Position numbers and translations under genes: made by a program. A DNA stretch of 64,000 nucleotides from Strigamia acuminata (taxonomy: Eukaryota > Arthropoda > Chilopoda > Geophilomorpha > Linotaeniidae). The DNA is taken from assembly GCA_949358305.1 (NCBI GenBank), contig OX442318.1, forward strand, positions 1,908,501 to 1,972,500, given 5' to 3'. This document shows positions 34,479 through 46,534 of this stretch, in pieces (position 1 is the stretch's first letter; every line of letters begins with the position of its first letter). Under the pieces are notes generated by a model. It saw only the letters and a list, made by a program, of their open reading frames with translations, had not been told where the DNA came from and did not search any database.

Positions 34479-35352
34479 AGAGTAAGGATGGCACTCTCCC
34501 GATTTTGACGCAATCAGGCCACGCCTCCAATCGACACTAGCACTCGTAGCGGTGGAGATGCTACGAACAGCTTCAGATCAATGTGTGACTATTGCGATTA
34601 TTGCAATTATTGGCCAAATTGACATTATTGGACAATGACATCTTGAAAGAGCAATGGGCATTATTGCAGTGCCTACAACTCAGCAGTTTTTTAATAAAAA
34701 AAATCATTAATTTTGACCAATTTGAATCGAAAATCATTAATTTTGACAAATATGGATTAAAAATAATCAGTTTTTGATCAGAATAGAGCACAATTCAGCA
34801 GTTTTTGATTAGAATAAAGCAAATTTCAGCAGTTTTTGATGAGAATTGAGCAAAATTCAGCAGTTTTTGATCAGAATTGAGCAAAATTCAGCATTTTTTG
34901 ACCAATTTTGATCAAAATTTATCAGCTTTTGACCAATTTTGATCAAAATTTATCATTATTTGACCAATTTGGTTCAAAATTCATTATTTTATTACTAATT
35001 TGGTTTAAAATTCATCATTTAATGACCAAAATAACTGAAAGAAATTCATCAGACTTCACTCCATTTATAAAAATAAACCCAAATTACTTTGCTTGGATTC
35101 TGTTGTTGTACCTTTTTTAATTAAATATTACTCACTACATTACTACTTACTACTATTTTAACCTATTCAACCTATTTTAACTACATGTGTAAACAGATGA
35201 TATTAAAACTTGAGTCCTATATATCTGTCTCTCGACATATTTTTGTTCTGGAATAAAATAATATTGTTATTTTTAATAAATATCTTAAAAATAACATAAA
35301 ACTTTAACTAACTACACTAACTACAAAGGTTCCGACGGAGAGTGCCGAAATT
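34479..35352. mobile_element. Element with GGCACTCTCC termini and internal tandem array
   Basis: Inverted GGCACTCTCC at about 34495 and 35336; between them a degenerate ~33-bp array (TCAGCAGTTTTTGAT-AGAAT) at 34740-35000. No coding capacity. Target duplication not found. Confidence 0.5.
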
Positions 35353-35374
35353 AAGGCAAATCACTCTTTAGTAG

Positions 35375-35925
35375 TGTGACTGGATGTAGTCTTACCCACT
35401 GCAGTATGGGATTTACCACAATGGGAGGGATGTATACTCACGTAATAACGAGACAGGGACTCCAGATTGTTGGGTTTTGGCTTTTAATATGTTGTCTCGG
35501 GGTGGGGTCACCTATCTCACTGTGTGGCAGTGCTGTTAGGCACGCTTCACCGGCAACCGTCCCGTCACACACAGAACTTAAGCCCCATGGGTGACGTGGT
35601 CGGTTACATCGGACGAACATTCTACCGTACTTATCCCGAACGACCCATTTAGCGGCTCACGGAGACTGCAACAGGCACATCTTCCTGTCACTGAATGTCA
35701 CGGTGGTGAATGGTGAGAGGAGCAGGGTTAGCAGTTGTCTCTGCTGGGGCCAGGACCATATTGCACACGTCCTTACCCTCTGCTCTCCCAGCAACGTCTC
35801 TCTCACCACACCACTCAGCTCCCTCCTCCCCAGCTAGGCCAGTCCACTTTGTGAGGGGGGCGGCTTGGGGCCACTAGGCGATGTGTGGAGTGACGCAGGT
35901 CACCGAGGGTGGCCAAGCGGTCACA
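35375..35925 (+). mobile_element. Probable solo LTR, second family, copy 3 (551 bp)
   Basis: TGTGACTGG...GCGGTCACA with the flanking duplication GTAG (35371-35374 and 35926-35929). To its right begins DNA homologous to the upstream flank of DEG/ENaC gene 2 (about 16697). Confidence 0.68.
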
Positions 35926-36319
35926 GTAGTTTGCAACACGTTTAAATGGCTCAATATAAACCCAGCTCCTTCAATTTTTCGTAACTGCACCAGTTGAGAC
36001 GTTGCACAAGCAACTTGTATAAATGATTTAGCTTAAAAACTATTTTAAACGACGGATGGAGTCGGATTCAGTTCGAAATGTTGGTGGACTCAGAAAAACG
36101 TTGGAAAAACTGCTGGAATCCGTTACATTTGAAAAACAGTGAAACTTTATTCTTTGTTTGAGTATTTAAAGGCAAAGGGCAAAGAGTACATATTTCTTGT
36201 GAGTATTTTGCCTTTATCAGTATCATTGCATACATGCTTGTTACAATATCACGACACCGCTGATTTGATCCCATCCTTGCAAGGTAAACAACATTTAATT
36301 TTTTTATAATGGTAGAAAT

Positions 36320-36445
36320 GTGTGTCGGCCATGATGCGGTGATGAAGTGACGAGACATGAGATTGAGACAAATTTTAAATTCTCCGTTATTATTGACCGT
36401 TGATGAGTTTATGCCCATCCTGCCAAATGTCAACAATTAAACAAG
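36320..36445 (+). other. Exon-like conserved non-coding module, copy 5
   Basis: Contains the CGGCCATGATGCGGTGATGAAGTG block and ends ACAAG|GTAATT. No clean acceptor upstream. Closest to the copy at 60633-60755. Confidence 0.4.
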
Positions 36446-37147
36446 GTAATTGGTTGTTTTTTTTTTTTGCTTTTTTACATTTGTACATTTTCCAATGGGT
36501 AAATTGTGTTGGGTTGTGTTTGGTAATTATATTACTTTGCTGAGAAACAGTTTTATTTACTAATTTGTCTATGATGAGTGGTTACTTGCACTGTGTAGCA
36601 AGCAATTCCAAAATGGTTTTCTAAAGTCACAAATGCTATAAATATTACAATTTGTCCCTAATAGGTTTTTGCTTCAATATTATTGCTTTGGAATGGTTGG
36701 CTTGATGTGGGAAATAAGAAATCTGTTAACAACTTGTGTTATGACTATCAATAGGTTTATTTCTACGATTTGCACAATATTACAAATGGTGTATTTCAGG
36801 TGCACAACTAAAGTATTCTCCTGTTGAAGTTCTTGAAGTGATCTCTGCTGGAATCCGAGGCCATTTCCAGCAGAGGCGCTTCAGAGACCGAGGAGAGAGA
36901 AAGTGCATTTGAAATGTAGATACTCAAAGATACTCAAACAGTTTAGTGGCTGCGACAACGAGTTTGCCTAAAAGTAATGTTTGGGATAAAAGATTTTATA
37001 TTTTACATTTAATTACATACACGATTAATTTGAGAAATTTGATATATTTGAAAAATATTTGAAAAATTGTGACAAATTTCAGAAATGTTGATTTGAAACG
37101 TTGATATTGGATACTGAAACAGTTGTAGTAAAAGATTTTACATTTAT

Positions 37148-37335
37148 ACACAGTCGAAACTTTTTATAACGAATCGCAAGGGACCCGAAAAATCGATTCG
37201 TTGTAACGAGAATTCGTTATATCGAAATTTTTTAACATGGTGTTCTATGGCCAGCCAACCAAACCAGCCATATTTAGGTATTCGTTATATCGATAATTCG
37301 TTGTATCGCGATTCGTTGTAAAGAGTTTTGACTGT
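37148..37335. mobile_element. Pogo/Tc1-like MITE
   Basis: About 188 bp with inverted termini of the CAGTC(G/A)AAACT type followed by ATAACGAATCGC, and internal ATTCGTTATATCGA motifs on both sides. A TA lies next to the right end. Confidence 0.6.
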
Positions 37336-38934
37336 ACAAACAAGATTACTGTAAATAAAATTAATTAGACACCGGTAAGTGTAAATCACTTTTGGAATGC
37401 AACTGGTATGCCAATAGTGCTTTTAGACAACTAGTGTATTGAGCGTATTTGGGAATGGATTTTGTGGTTACTGTGATTAATTAAATTTCAGATTTGAGGT
37501 TACTGTGATTAATTAAATTTCAGATTTGAGGTTGCTGTGATACATAATCAGCTGTTTATGTTTTTGTGTGCGGAGCTTTTAAATGAATGTTTTCTGACGT
37601 TACTTTATAGTTAATTTTCCGTGCTTTTTTACAGTGGCGTGTTTAGACATAGATGCACTAGTATCTTTAATTTTAGAGGCACATAATAATAATACATAAT
37701 TTTGTGTATGATTTTATATAGAATTTAGTGGTCTACTGACTAATCAAAGGTGTTACAATAATTGAGAGAAAAAATAGTTTGAAATATTTCATAAGAATAT
37801 TTGGATAAATTTAGTCAAAATTTGAGAAATTTGAAAAATTGTAAGTAATTTAAGGAATTTGTAAAAAATTGTAGGAAATTTGAGAAATCTTTCAAAAATG
37901 GTGAAAACTTACATTAAAATTTTTTTTTATACCACACAGTTTTGAGAAAAACTTTACCAATATTAAAATGTGCATTGAAAAGTTAGTGAAATAGGGACTG
38001 AACCAGTTTAGTAGCTGGGGCCACGAGTTAACCTAAAACTATTACATTGAGATGAAACAACAAGAATTTATTTTACAATTTAGTTCACTGAGATGAAATA
38101 CATTTAAAGTGTTTGAAATTTCGTATTGAAAATTATGCAATTATACTGTACAGAGAATGCTTTCTTATGTTACTTTTTTTTACTGAAATTTTCAATGCTT
38201 TTATAAATATAATACCAGTATAACTTACAAGTTAATGTGCGTGGAAAGTGAAAATGTAGAATTACATCAGCGATTGAAAAGTTGAAGAGTGGTTTGGTTG
38301 ACTTTTGAATCAAATGAAATATTCAATCAGAGAAAGTATTGAGAGACCGGTCAAAATACCAAAAATCGATCCGATTTGACAGAGTAATTTTACAATGGTA
38401 ATTGTTATCCGCTCTTCGATTACTTCTCGGATGTTGCTATCAATACTGTATTTTATTTCATTACGTCGAGGAATATCTTGGTATATTACTGAAGGTAGGA
38501 ATATTGTTTCTTCACAACTCATCAAACATTTACAGTCTTTCCGAGGATCTGTCCTGAATTGGAGTTCAAAATACATTTTGACGGTTTGTTTAACTGTTTC
38601 TTGAGTCTTGCAAAGGGGTAGTTTTCTATTTTCCATAAATGGTAATCTAACAGAAATATCAATTGTTAATGTACTACATGTCAGTTGTCAGTAATCAAGT
38701 TCTTGAGGAGTTTCAAATTTTAGAACAAAGCCAGAATTCAGCTAAGAGTAAAACTTAGGTGTACCGGCAGATGGTGCAGATGGAGCCCTAGAACAGTGTA
38801 TGGTGCATTCAGAATCACCTGAGGCATGTCGCTCGCCATTGCTCATTCTTAACAATAACTTTCTTATTTATTATTGATGCAGTGGAGTAGCTAGGGGGGA
38901 GGCGGGGGGGCGGGCTGCCCCGGGTGTCACCCGT

Positions 38935-39040
38935 ATAGGGATGACACCGGGCCGGGATTGAAAAAAATATATATACGGTAAGATATTTTTTTTGTTAATC
39001 CCGGCCGGGTGTCACCCATACAAGTATACAGGGTGTTTCG
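38935..39040. repeat. Palindromic repeat, related to 57340-57440
   Basis: GGTGTCACCC and CCGGCCGGG-type motifs occur as an inverted pair around an AT-rich centre; 57340-57440 has the same layout. In intron 10 of DEG/ENaC gene 4. Confidence 0.5.
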
Positions 39041-39365
39041 TTTAAGACGCCCCAGTCAATTTCCAGAATAAGCATATGCTTTTTTAAAAAACCAAGCAGA
39101 CTAGCCTATAGCAAAGTAGGAATGACGAATCCAATGGTGTAATCAAATTTCATGCCAGACATGCAACAATGCACTTTTCATTTGCTAACTCGTTAGCTGG
39201 TCGAAATAGAGCAAAATTTCCAATTACAAAGTTGTAGAGCACCATCAAATTAGTACTATCCAACTTATCTTAGTCACCTTAAGTTAACTGTTTTTTTTTA
39301 AACTGAAGGAAAACAAATCAGCAAATTCTTAGGAATACGAGAGGCGGACTCAGCCTAAAAACTGG

Positions 39366-39440
39366 GGCGACGAAATGAAGGGCGACGAAATGAAGGGCGA
39401 CGAAATGAAGGGCGACGAAATGAAGGGCGACGAAATGAAG
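39366..39440 (+). repeat. Minisatellite, 15 bp x 5
   Basis: Five exact copies of GGCGACGAAATGAAG in intron 10 of DEG/ENaC gene 4. Confidence 0.95.
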
Positions 39441-41331
39441 TGACTTCAGTTAGAAGACCAATTAGGCGCGTTTGTGAATATCTATGAGATGATTCATTAG
39501 CGCGAGGTCAGAAATGCAAATGGTCCAGGCTAAATTAGGATGCATAACAGGGGGTAACATGGCATATTACATAACTTAGACCGGTCTGATGTGGTCAAAT
39601 TAATCACACAAGGGATAAACTAAACAAAAAACATCAAATGAATAAGTTTTTTTTTTCTAGACCTCGATAAAAAATAGTATCCGGACCCTACTTAAAATTA
39701 CTTGCCGACCCCTGTTACAGAGTGTGTAACGAAATATGCCAATCTTATCCACAGACCAACTAACCTGCATTTTAGTAGTTTAGGGTTTAATTTTGTTTCA
39801 TAACATCTTTCTTCACATTCTGAAACCAGATCATCTGCTTGACAAGGAGATTTCGGTGTATTTAATCGAATTAACTGAAAAGCACAAATCGATTAAGTAA
39901 ATCAGTTTTTTGATAATATAAACATTACCGTTTGACGTGAAAGATCGATTTGAATTTTACTGCCACAATGTATGTAATAAATATGTTTCAGGTTGAAAAA
40001 TTTATTTTGAGGCAAAATGAAGTTCTATAATGATAACAATAAAAAAAACATCCGAATGATACGTGAATACACTCAATATCTCACTGGTTGATGCACTTTG
40101 TGTTGAGACTCCGACTGAAATGTTATGGTATTTTTGTGTGGAGTGTACGGCAGATCAGCTTTAGACATATAAACATTAAACAAGAAATTTTAGATAACTT
40201 TTATTAATTTCTATCTTTCTTAAAAGCGGTGCATATTCCAAATACTGTTGACAACTCTGATAAATTTGCAAATTCATGAATCCGATGGTCTTTATCATAC
40301 TGTAATAAGAAAATCAATCAATTAACGATGGCACAAGGGAAAATTTAAAAATGGGTTTAATATAACATGCGTAACTTGATATAAAAATCTGATCCTGGCC
40401 CAACCAGATTAGGTACCTTTTGCCAGGCTTCTGGTATATTGTGATGTCTGTATTCGCTTTTGATATTTGACGAGACTTTCCATAATTTAAGTATCTTGTT
40501 AGCAAATCGAGATAACGGATGGAGTAGATCGACGAGATTGTAATTAAGATAATCAGCGTCAAGTTTTTTGGCCAATTCGATTTTCGCAGATGTTATCTCG
40601 TCATTGTCTCGGCAATCGACAATGAGTGGGAAACGAATGATGTCATCTCTAACCAGAACAACTGTTTTGACAAATGGATAATCCAAATAAGAATTAATTG
40701 AGTTGTACACATTATAACTCGAGATTATGATGAGAATTATTAATAGGCTGTTTCTCAGTTTATTTTTGAGAAATCCCCGATTTTGTCTTGTTTGCTTTCT
40801 TTTTAGAATTTTCTGGATTTTGACTTTCATCTTTGAATTAGATTTTCTTCTTTCAGTCAACTGGATTAAAGGTATTTTGCAGCAGTGGACGAATAATTCG
40901 ACGAGTGTCAAACAAGACATTCCGAAATAGAGTCCGATGTTGCCACCAATGTCGCACAACAAAGAGATTAAGTCGTAGAAATAGCGTTGATGCAATGTCC
41001 TCACGTATTTATTAACGACGACAACTTCGATGGCAGATTGGGTACTCGGAATTTGATCATACGTTATGCTTTGTTGCGTCACATCACATAAATCGAGGCA
41101 TTTGCAGTATTTTATTATATCAGTAGTATCACGGATAAATTTGGTCCATCTATTGTATTGATCTCTTAAACAGTATTCATTGCATACTGGTAGAAGTCTT
41201 GCCTCGTAAAACGGGAATCTAAAATTAAGTTTAGTTTAATCGAATTTTTTAGGAGAGTAATAATGAAAAAATTTACGAGAACACGAAGAACACAAATTGT
41301 GAAATTTTACTAACAAATCCAAGGATCAATT

Positions 41332-41420
41332 TGTGACTCAGCATGGTCTTACCCACTGCAGTCTGGGGATTAACCACAGTGGGAGGGACGCATCTTCACA
41401 TAATGATTGAGACAGAGACT
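41332..41420 (+). repeat. Fragment of the second solo-LTR family
   Basis: About 90 bp like the first part of 35375-35925, ending abruptly next to a fragment of the motif-array element family (41432-41523). In intron 5 of DEG/ENaC gene 4. Confidence 0.5.
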
Positions 41421-41431
41421 AATTAATTAAA

Positions 41432-41523
41432 CCTAAGTATTAGTGCCGTTTTGTGTTGCTAAAATGACACATTCGCTAAAATGGCGTGTCGCTAAAATGA
41501 AATCGCTAAAATGTAGTACATCC
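41432..41523. repeat. Fragment of motif-array element (right end)
   Basis: Matches the right end of element A, with CGCTAAAATG motifs and terminus GTAGTACATCC. The left part is missing. Confidence 0.6.
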
Positions 41524-42393
41524 GTTACTTTACGTAACCTTTTTGTACTTTGCACTGATACTTTCTGCTTGCAGACCTAAGAGTATTGCCAGTCATTTTG
41601 TAAAGATATGATTGAATACGTATTTGCAAGTAATGTTTTTCAGGAGACATGGATGAAGACAGTCATGTAAATTGTTATCGCAAGGATTTCGCTTTGTGTT
41701 GATGAAGTGGTACTAAAAACGAATTAGATTACAGTGTGGTTTTTTACAAAGAATTGTCATGTATTTTTCTTACTTTTTGGAAATTAGTTGTAGCTAGATA
41801 TTTATTTTCTGATCCATGTGCATGTAACGACATGTACAGTCCATCATCATAATAAAAATGATATTTGATCGGTGATGTATCTATTATTCCCTGAAATAAG
41901 AATCAGCATACATATTTTAATATTTAATATTTCGTTCAACAAAGTATGTGGTGATTAAGCCAAGATGAAGGTTCCCAAATTTGTAAAGATAAAGATTTAT
42001 GTTTTGGACTAAAATAAAAACGTACATGATATTCGTTGCATTGGGATGGGAATTTGAGTTTGATCACCATCTTGTGATTAACATCTCCATACGGAAGCCG
42101 CAATGCTAAACAAAAATGAAATTAGAAACGATAAATGAAGATATAAGTTTTGTGTTGACTTACAACTTGAAACTTGAGCAGTAGGTTGCATAACGGAATC
42201 GTAATTTAGAACTGTCAGGTTAATACGTGATTTTCCCTGCAAAAGTGTTCTTGTTTATTTGTTTTCCAGAAATATGGAAGTGCGGAGATTTACCATTTTG
42301 AAGTAGGCTTCAGTTATGTAACTGGGAATACTCAGAAGTTTGACGGAGTCACTAAAGTTCTGATGTTGCTTATTTGGCAGATTCCATAAAGCA

Positions 42394-43024
42394 TGTCGTG
42401 ATTCGACTTTGTGGTTAAAGATAATAAATAATACACTCGGGAATACAATATATTTCAAATACTGCTTTATTAAAACACGCTTACTAATACAAATATAAGT
42501 CAAGATGTTTCCTGTGTTGGTCCTCGGATTCGGCTGCGAATACGAGTTGCCGCTAAACAATGGCGGATCCAATTGTTTAGTCCTACGCGTGGTCTATGTT
42601 TGTTGTCTAGGGTATTTCCACGTGTTATTATGAACACGCGAGAATTCGCTTTCTCGTGCGAATTAAACGAATATCGTTCGAATATTTATTCTAGCGTAGA
42701 TTGGCTACGCTAAATAAATGTGGCTGTTGTACAGTTGAGATGGTCAGCGGGCACCGGTCCTCGATCAATCCGTGAAACGGCCTGAAAGGTGAGGTAAATG
42801 GTGCTCTTGCTGAAATGTGGTAACTGTAGTGTCGTTTCCGGTCAAGTATCGGCGTTATATACTAACCGGAAATGACGTCATATGCAAATCCTTCCGATTA
42901 TGCAGGTTCGCAGAAACACGAGACTAGTCAGTCTAGTCGGTATTTCTAGCGCGCTCTAGTGGCGAGTATTAGTAACACAATAATCACCGCTAATTACTTC
43001 TTCAGGTGATGCCGAATCACCACA
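42394..43024 (-). repeat. 3' LTR of the gypsy-class element
   Basis: 631 bp, apparently identical to the 5' LTR. AATAAA at 42466-42471 (minus) is a plausible polyadenylation signal. The purine-rich tract that would prime plus-strand DNA synthesis is just outside, at about 43025-43040. Confidence 0.93.
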
Positions 43025-43040
43025 CGTCCCTCCCCGAGAA
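43025..43040 (-). other. Polypurine tract
   Basis: The sense strand reads CTCGGGGAGGGACG directly before the 3' LTR. Its purine-rich core suits plus-strand priming of reverse transcription. Confidence 0.6.
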
Positions 43041-43223
43041 TAAATCATCGGGGTCCCTTAAATAAAAGGAGGAACAATATCTAATCATAAAATAATCTTT
43101 TTATTTAAATGATGATGAATGGTGCATAAAATATTTTACATTCTTAAATAATTGATACGCAAACAAATAATAATAATTTCCTAGTTTGGAGAAGACAGTC
43201 TTCTCGTCACGATTTCTAATTAC

Positions 43224-46200
43224 TTATTTCTTCAAGTTATCGGCATAACTCGGCTTATCTTCCGAACTTGGTTCGTCCAGGTTGGGAGATGTGGTCAGTC
43301 TTGAAGAGTAGTCCGAGGGGTCTTCGCTCTCATTCAAGTAGAAACGTAGGTGTCCCGGCGCTTCCAGCGGATTTCCCGTTCGTTCGTGGGCCCAAATTGG
43401 TGGCAGGAAGGCCGACATACCTTGATTGGTGTGGTGGATTCTTTGGGCCTCGGCGATGCTGGTTGGTGCGCGATGGGCTCGGAGTAGTCGTTGATGTTGG
43501 ATGAAGCGCTCGCCTCCGGCTCCGGCTTCGATAGCGTCCTTCATCCAGACGTAAAGAGAATAGCCACGATCTGGAGACTGGAGTAGTTTTGCCTCCGTGT
43601 CCTTCGTAAAGGACAACCCTGGGAAGTACATCCTGAGTCTGGCGGCGATTTGAGGCTCTGTCGTCTTTGGAACCTTCTTGCTCGACTTTGGGAGGAGCAT
43701 CTTTTTCTTGGGTTCCTTCTTCTTGAGCGGGACTGGTTCGGCCAGTGGCTCGGAGGGTCCCTTCTCCCTCGGCGGAGGCGGAGGAGGAGGCGTCGGATCC
43801 CTGGGAACCGGAGCCTCTGCGGTTGGCGTGGCCGCCGAAGGTGACGGGAGCGAGCGTTGAATTATCGCTCGAACGTTCTGGTAGGAGGCCTCTGGATCCG
43901 GGTCCTGGGCCACCATTTGGGCTCGAATTACTGCCGCAGAGGGCACCAGACGTGTCCAGCTGTCTACGAGAGCCGGCGGAACTTGGAAACCCTCGTGGGC
44001 CACCACGATCCAGGCTGCTACAGCAACACGTGCGTTTCGGAAGGTGGCGGCGGCCAGCAAAATCGACATCAAGTCGGTAATGGCAACCACGATCCTCGTA
44101 TTCCAATTTGGATGATCCCGATTTTTGTTCTGCGTATATTCAATTGAGATCCGCTGAAGGTTCGTGATGACGTTTTGGATCACGTTTTGTTGGTAGGAGT
44201 CCATCTCGCACAAAAGCGCTCTAGCTTGCTCCACGGTCGTTACCTCCAGAAACTGTTGCAACGTTACCTCCGAAGGGTTGATTGGAGTCGAGGCTTGGAT
44301 GACTGCTGGGGCTGGCAACATCGGATTGGGTCCCGTGGATGTCGTTGGCTGAGGCACAGATCTGACCAGACGTCTTGATTTTTCCGGTTCGGGCTTGTCC
44401 CAAACGATTGGAGTTCTCGTTGAAGTTGAGGCTTCGGGGATAGTTGGGAGAGGTTCGACTTTGGTCGGTCCAAAGCGAGCTTCTCGATGTCTGAGTTGTT
44501 CTTCAGAACTCAGTGTCGGTGCGCCGATTATCACTTTCTTGCGAAAGGCGCTTGGGAGGCTGACGCTGGATGTTACGCTTCTCGTCTGTGAGAGTTCCGG
44601 CTTGATGAAAGCACTTGGCGCCGTCTCTAGACTCGAGGCGGTCGAGGGGGTCGGGCGGTAGACTGGTTTCGGCTGCATTTGTTGGTATTTCATAACCACC
44701 GCGAGGAGATCCGCCTGAGTATACATCTTCTTCTGCTCGGGGACCTCGTCGATAATCACTTCGTCGTCAATCTTCATCGGTTCGGGACTGTCCCAAATCG
44801 ATTTGATGACTTCACAGCGTCTCCTATCTCGCTGTCGTAATTCCTCTTCGCGATACGCTTTCCATGAACGTGCGCGACTCTCCGATCCTCTCCTTCTTCG
44901 TTCGTCCTGTAACCGGAGGTTCTCTCGTTCACGTCGGGCTTTCTCATCACGTTCGCGTAGGAACTCCTCTCGATGTCTATTCCAGGATTCCTTGTTTTCT
45001 TCCCGCCGTCGGAAGTAATTTCTACGATAATCGTCCCAATTTTCTTGGTTCCTATCGCGTCTGCGTTGATCCTCTCGACGGTCGGGGCGTTCGCGCACAT
45101 TTTCTCTTCTTCGGCTGGTTGACGGGGCGTCCCTGGATTGAAATCGCGATGTTTGTGGGGCCTCCGTCTTTCCCAGGCGAGAGAGAGCGCTTGGTTTGGC
45201 CAGGCGTTTCTCTGTCGCGGGTTTCTTATTCTGCGCGCTGCTGGAAGTGCTTGGCTTGTCCAGGCATTGTTTCTTCGCTGAGCAGCCTGCTTCGTCGTGC
45301 TCGTTGGAGAGACGTTTCTCGGCTTTCTGGCGTTTGCGACCAAAGAAGCCCAAAAAATGCAATTGATGCATTGCTCGTTGCGAGGTGATGAAACCGTGTC
45401 TCGGTCTCCAATCTGGGCGGTCGGGCCGGTCTTCGCGGATCTGAAGGAGCCAAAACCTGATTTCCTCGGTCGAGTAACCGTCCGGCTGTAGATAATTGAA
45501 AACCTCGTCATGTGCGGTCCGCCTTACTTCTTCGTAATATGCCATATGGATCTGGTGTTTTTCTTCATCTGTTTCGGCGTCGCGCCATTGTTCGTAAACG
45601 TCCCATCCTCGCTGGTCGTCAGGAAAGGCGGCTCGGATTAGTGGATTCGGGATTGGCGCTGGCGGGTCCATATTTCTCGAGATAACTGCCCGTAAAGCTG
45701 CTTGATATTGGCGCGGCATGTAGTGGATCAACGTTTGCTGGCTGGACCAGTAGCGGCTGATCGCACGGGACAATAAAAGGCGAATTTTCCATGGTTCAAA
45801 GTCGACCGCTTCTTCGAGCGCTTGTCGGAACAGTATGGGGATTACTTCGCGCCATAAGCTGCCTGCGGAAACTCTTTTCGGGTCGATTTGCCCCCACGTA
45901 GTGCGATATCCGTCCTAAATATTAGAATATTAATAAATATATTAGGATCGTTGATTAATTTGTCATATTTTTGTAGAGATTCTTTCGTCTAACACAAGAT
46001 GGCGTCATGGTCGGCCATGTGCTTTTCGACCACGTGTTTTGAAGTTAATTTTTCTTTCGGTATTTGATTAATTTTGATAATTTGTCACTTAAAGTTAAAT
46101 TATTTTTTCGTTTGTGGTCAGTCCACGAACTTATTTCGTATTTTTGATTATCGATACTTGAATTTTTTCTATTTTTTTTTTTTTTTTTTTACTTACGTCG

Positions 46201-46349
46201 GGTTGGACATCGGGTTCATTGGGTTCGTCCCAATTTCCCTCTTCGTTGTTTACAATGATTTGTAACAAATCCACTTGATCTTCATCGTCATCCTCGGAAG
46301 CGTTGTTTACGGCCCGTTCAATTTCTTTCTTCCAATCATTTCTTTTCAT
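43224..46349 (-). CDS. Third retrotransposon ORF, spliced, about 947 aa, function unknown
   Basis: The ATG at 46349 opens a 51-codon acidic exon ending at 46197 with a consensus donor (GAC|GTAAGT). An acceptor (TTTAG|GAC) precedes 45914. Joined in phase 0, the second exon stays open for 897 codons to 43224; the intron is 282 bp. The position is that of env in errantiviruses, yet I see no signal peptide, transmembrane segment, furin-type site or fusion peptide. Instead: a tryptophan-rich N-terminal block, a strongly Arg/Glu-rich central stretch, a Pro/Ser/Thr-rich region with a polyproline run, a Lys-rich patch, and a more compact C-terminal block. Such composition suggests RNA or protein binding, but I do not recognise a family. 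A spliced subgenomic mRNA is the likely expression route (inferred). Confidence 0.7.
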
Positions 46350-46534
46350 TTTTCGGAAATTAATTTGATACTTTGATTTACGGCTGCCTCGAGGTGATCG
46401 TCGCTTAGTCGGAGATGACAGTGATAAATGTGGGTCGGGTTAGAGGTTAACTATTAGTCTCATGTCATCTTTGATTGGTTTGGCCAATTAAGACGCATTG
46501 TGGGACGTAACAGGTGTCCCCCCTGTGGTTGTTT

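Larger units (their letters stand above)
36280..38300. repeat. Segmental duplication, copy 1 (downstream flank of DEG/ENaC gene 4)
   Basis: Largely collinear with 60600-63964 once the solo LTR at 61308-62860 is removed. Shared landmarks: the exon-like module, TTTGCTGA-AAACAGTTTTATTTAC, TCCGAGGCCATTTCCAGCAGAGGC, the GAGATGAAACAACAAGAATT block. No gene seen. Confidence 0.7.

Noticed and set aside
39366-39440. CRISPR-like array
   Set aside because: Five contiguous identical 15-bp units without spacers: a minisatellite in an animal intron.
42394-42572. ORF of about 60-100 codons at the LTR ends (also 53531-53731)
   Set aside because: It is LTR sequence read across the host junction at 42393. 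It occurs in both LTRs, with different continuations outside.
43225-46349. Third retrotransposon ORF as a viral envelope (errantivirus)
   Set aside because: No signal peptide, transmembrane anchor, furin-type site or fusion peptide is visible. Only the position and the splicing resemble env.
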